Assembly (NCBI GenBank): GCA_029935295.1
Contig: JAOZKP010000032.1
Coordinates: forward strand, 1-16,271
Reading direction: 5' to 3'
Source of the DNA: a bacterium
Lineage (GTDB): Bacteria > Desulfobacterota > Anaeroferrophillalia > Anaeroferrophillales > Tharpellaceae
DNA: 16,271 nt
This document shows positions 14,804 through 16,271 of this stretch, piece after piece. A model generated the notes under the pieces. It was given only the letters and a program-made list of their open reading frames with translations, ran no database searches and was not told where the DNA came from. Numbering within the stretch: the first letter of the stretch is position 1; each line of letters starts with the position of its first letter. The position numbers and the translations under genes were made by a program.

Positions 14804-16271
14804 ATGATGATCATAAGACCTGAACAAATTTTATCTTTTTCCCAGGCCGCCCGCTCTGGTTTTTTAGCTGAGACCCGGTCGCAGATGAAGAGTCTAGCAC
14901 CTAAATCGTGTCAGAACATAAGTGACAATGTCTTACATAGTGCCATATTACAGGGTCTTGAGAAAGCTGAAAGTTATGGGTTCACATTAATCGGCACCAT
15001 CCGGTTTTATATTGAAACCAGTTTTATTCTTGGGGTTAGCTTTGATACTGACCCGCAGTTTCCGTGGGCGGGGAAAATTCTTCAGGACACATCTATTACC
15101 GATGAAGTATGGCGGGCTGACGCCTTACATGAAGAACTTGAAAACTATATGTGCGAGGTTCTCGGAGAAAACCGGGAAAATCTCAAGCTTGCACTGCTGG
15201 CAACCAGCCGGGTTGCGAGACAGAAAATAAACTGGCAGAAAGAGCTCAACGAACAAAAACTGACTGAACTGGCGGAATGGGTCTATCCGCAAAAATTAAA
15301 AGCCTTGAACCAAGATGCTCATCATGAAATTTATCGGCGCTCGCAGGAAGCCGCCGGCGAACGCGGCATTCGCAATCATTATGGCATAGTTTTATGTTAT
15401 TTTCTCAATCTTTTTTGTGGTCATAAATGTGCTGTAGATCCTCTCTTTCCTTGGCTGACAGAAGTGATAACCCATAAAGCGAAATCAGTAGATGAACAAG
15501 TACGACTGGTTGGCCAAACTGCTTTCACCTATATGAACAACAGTATTTCGAATTGGGAAACCGGATCATGTCTGGCCCGGGGCGGCAACCAGATACCGCT
15601 TCGCCCCAGCAAAAGGGAGAAGCATCTAAGACCATATGCACAAATCATTACCACGGTTCCCCATGATAACCCAAACCCACTCTTCGAACCCGAAAAATGG
15701 AACGACGATGGTCTCGTTCAAACAACAACCAACAGCTATGTTTATGCCCTGAACAAACAGGTTGATCAGAGTATAAAAGTTTCTGCAGTCACACCACCGC
15801 CCCCCTCGACGGAAGCCCAAGCTCAGCCATTACCACCGCCGCTATCTCCGGTGTTTACATCTTTAGATAAAGAGAATCTTATACGAACAATTCTCGAAGA
15901 TGGCAAGCCTGACAAGATCATCCCCGCCCTGCGGTGTGCGGAAGATCAGAATGCTATGCTTCTCCCCCCGGTCAAAGATGGTTACTATCTGATGGCTCTG
16001 GCAACCACGTCACAAAATAGTTTTAATGCCGAATCCAACACCTTTTATCTGGCTGATTTTCACTGTTACCGCCAGGATTCAGATGGTGGCTGGTCACATA
16101 AACCCGGCAAAACCTCGGTGAGTCGCCTTGATAGTGATGAACAAACCATACACAATCCGGAAACTGCGGCCCGCCGCAAAGAGCTCGGCACCATCAATAT
16201 TCCAACGGTTGGCCCGGTACCGGTAATTCTTGATTATGATATCTTTTGCGGTTATTTCTATATTAAAAAAT
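14804..16271 (+). CDS. Candidate T6SS cargo effector, duplicated helical module plus uncharacterised hydrolase-like domain (3' end cut off)
   Basis: An uninterrupted frame encodes at least 489 residues and runs off the right edge. An in-frame stop at 14798 limits the start to ATG 14804 or ATG 14807; neither has a clear Shine-Dalgarno. Residues 1-120 resemble, from memory, a helical domain common beside DUF4123 and PAAR genes (RPEQILSFSQAA opening, DPQFPWAGKIL at 83-93). Residues about 165-260 look like a second copy ending in DPLFPWLTEVI at 212-222. From about 300 a different domain begins. It has NSYVYALN at 310-317, a proline-rich insert at 331-349, DGYYLMAL at 392-399, DFHCYRQDSDGGWSHKPG at 418-435, and DYDIFCGYF at 477-485. 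I recall this as an uncharacterised family with NCYxYAL in the first motif; here Cys appears as Ser311. Position suggests a T6SS cargo. Activity is unknown. Confidence 0.8.
   Translation, partial: MMIIRPEQILSFSQAARSGFLAETRSQMKSLAPKSCQNISDNVLHSAILQGLEKAESYGFTLIGTIRFYIETSFILGVSFDTDPQFPWAGKILQDTSITDEVWRADALHEELENYMCEVLGENRENLKLALLATSRVARQKINWQKELNEQKLTELAEWVYPQKLKALNQDAHHEIYRRSQEAAGERGIRNHYGIVLCYFLNLFCGHKCAVDPLFPWLTEVITHKAKSVDEQVRLVGQTAFTYMNNSISNWETGSCLARGGNQIPLRPSKREKHLRPYAQIITTVPHDNPNPLFEPEKWNDDGLVQTTTNSYVYALNKQVDQSIKVSAVTPPPPSTEAQAQPLPPPLSPVFTSLDKENLIRTILEDGKPDKIIPALRCAEDQNAMLLPPVKDGYYLMALATTSQNSFNAESNTFYLADFHCYRQDSDGGWSHKPGKTSVSRLDSDEQTIHNPETAARRKELGTINIPTVGPVPVILDYDIFCGYFYIKK

Noticed and set aside
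15012..15230. 72-residue plus-strand open frame
   Set aside because: It is in another frame inside the long last gene, which shows family motifs throughout; no domain is recognisable in the short frame.
15626..15820. 64-residue open frame on the minus strand near the right edge
   Set aside because: Antisense to the last gene. Considered as a divergent immunity gene, but it lacks a ribosome site and overlaps motif-bearing coding sequence.

Overview
The window is one co-oriented block of type VI secretion system (T6SS) genes on the plus strand, from a Gram-negative bacterium with roughly balanced base composition. The taxon cannot be fixed from sequence alone. An outer-membrane lipoprotein (TssJ) and a complete contractile-tail gene set point to a proteobacterium in the broad sense; a Desulfobacterota-like or other non-enteric host is only a guess. 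I see no tRNA, rRNA, CRISPR array, insertion sequence or integrase.

Layout. Positions 1-348 are an AT-rich non-coding leader with several small inverted repeats. Then come tssA (GTG start), tssB, tssC, hcp, tagJ, tssE, tssF, tssG, clpV/tssH, tssJ, vgrG/tssI, a DUF4123 adaptor gene, a PAAR gene and a long last gene (14804 to beyond the right edge). The order tssA-tssB-tssC-hcp-tagJ-tssE-tssF-tssG-clpV-vgrG is that of the Pseudomonas aeruginosa H1-T6SS (HSI-I, i3-type) right-hand operon, with tssJ inserted between clpV and vgrG. The membrane-complex genes tssK, tssL and tssM, and fha/tagF, are absent. In HSI-I they lie on the divergent side, so they may lie to the left of position 1.

How the parts work together. 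TssA primes and coordinates tail assembly. TssE, TssF and TssG form the baseplate. Hcp rings stack into the inner tube, TssB/TssC polymerise into the contractile sheath, and ClpV recycles the contracted sheath, with TagJ as an accessory TssB-binding protein. VgrG capped by PAAR is the puncturing spike. TssJ anchors the (unseen) membrane complex to the outer membrane. The DUF4123 protein is expected to load a cargo onto VgrG/PAAR.

The most interesting part is the right end. The last gene encodes at least 489 residues. It has two apparently duplicated helical T6SS-associated modules, each ending in a DPxFPW motif. These are followed by a C-terminal domain that I recognise, from memory only, as an uncharacterised family with NCYxYAL, HWYRQDxDGxWSHKPG and FCGYF motifs. 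Its position just after vgrG, the adaptor and PAAR makes it the best candidate for the cognate cargo effector. The residue equivalent to the family's conserved Cys appears to be Ser here. No immunity gene is visible; it would lie past the right edge.

Two well-formed RNA stem-loops lie in the operon's gene gaps, one after hcp (17 bp) and one before clpV (13 bp). They are candidates for setting the very different protein levels the machine needs.
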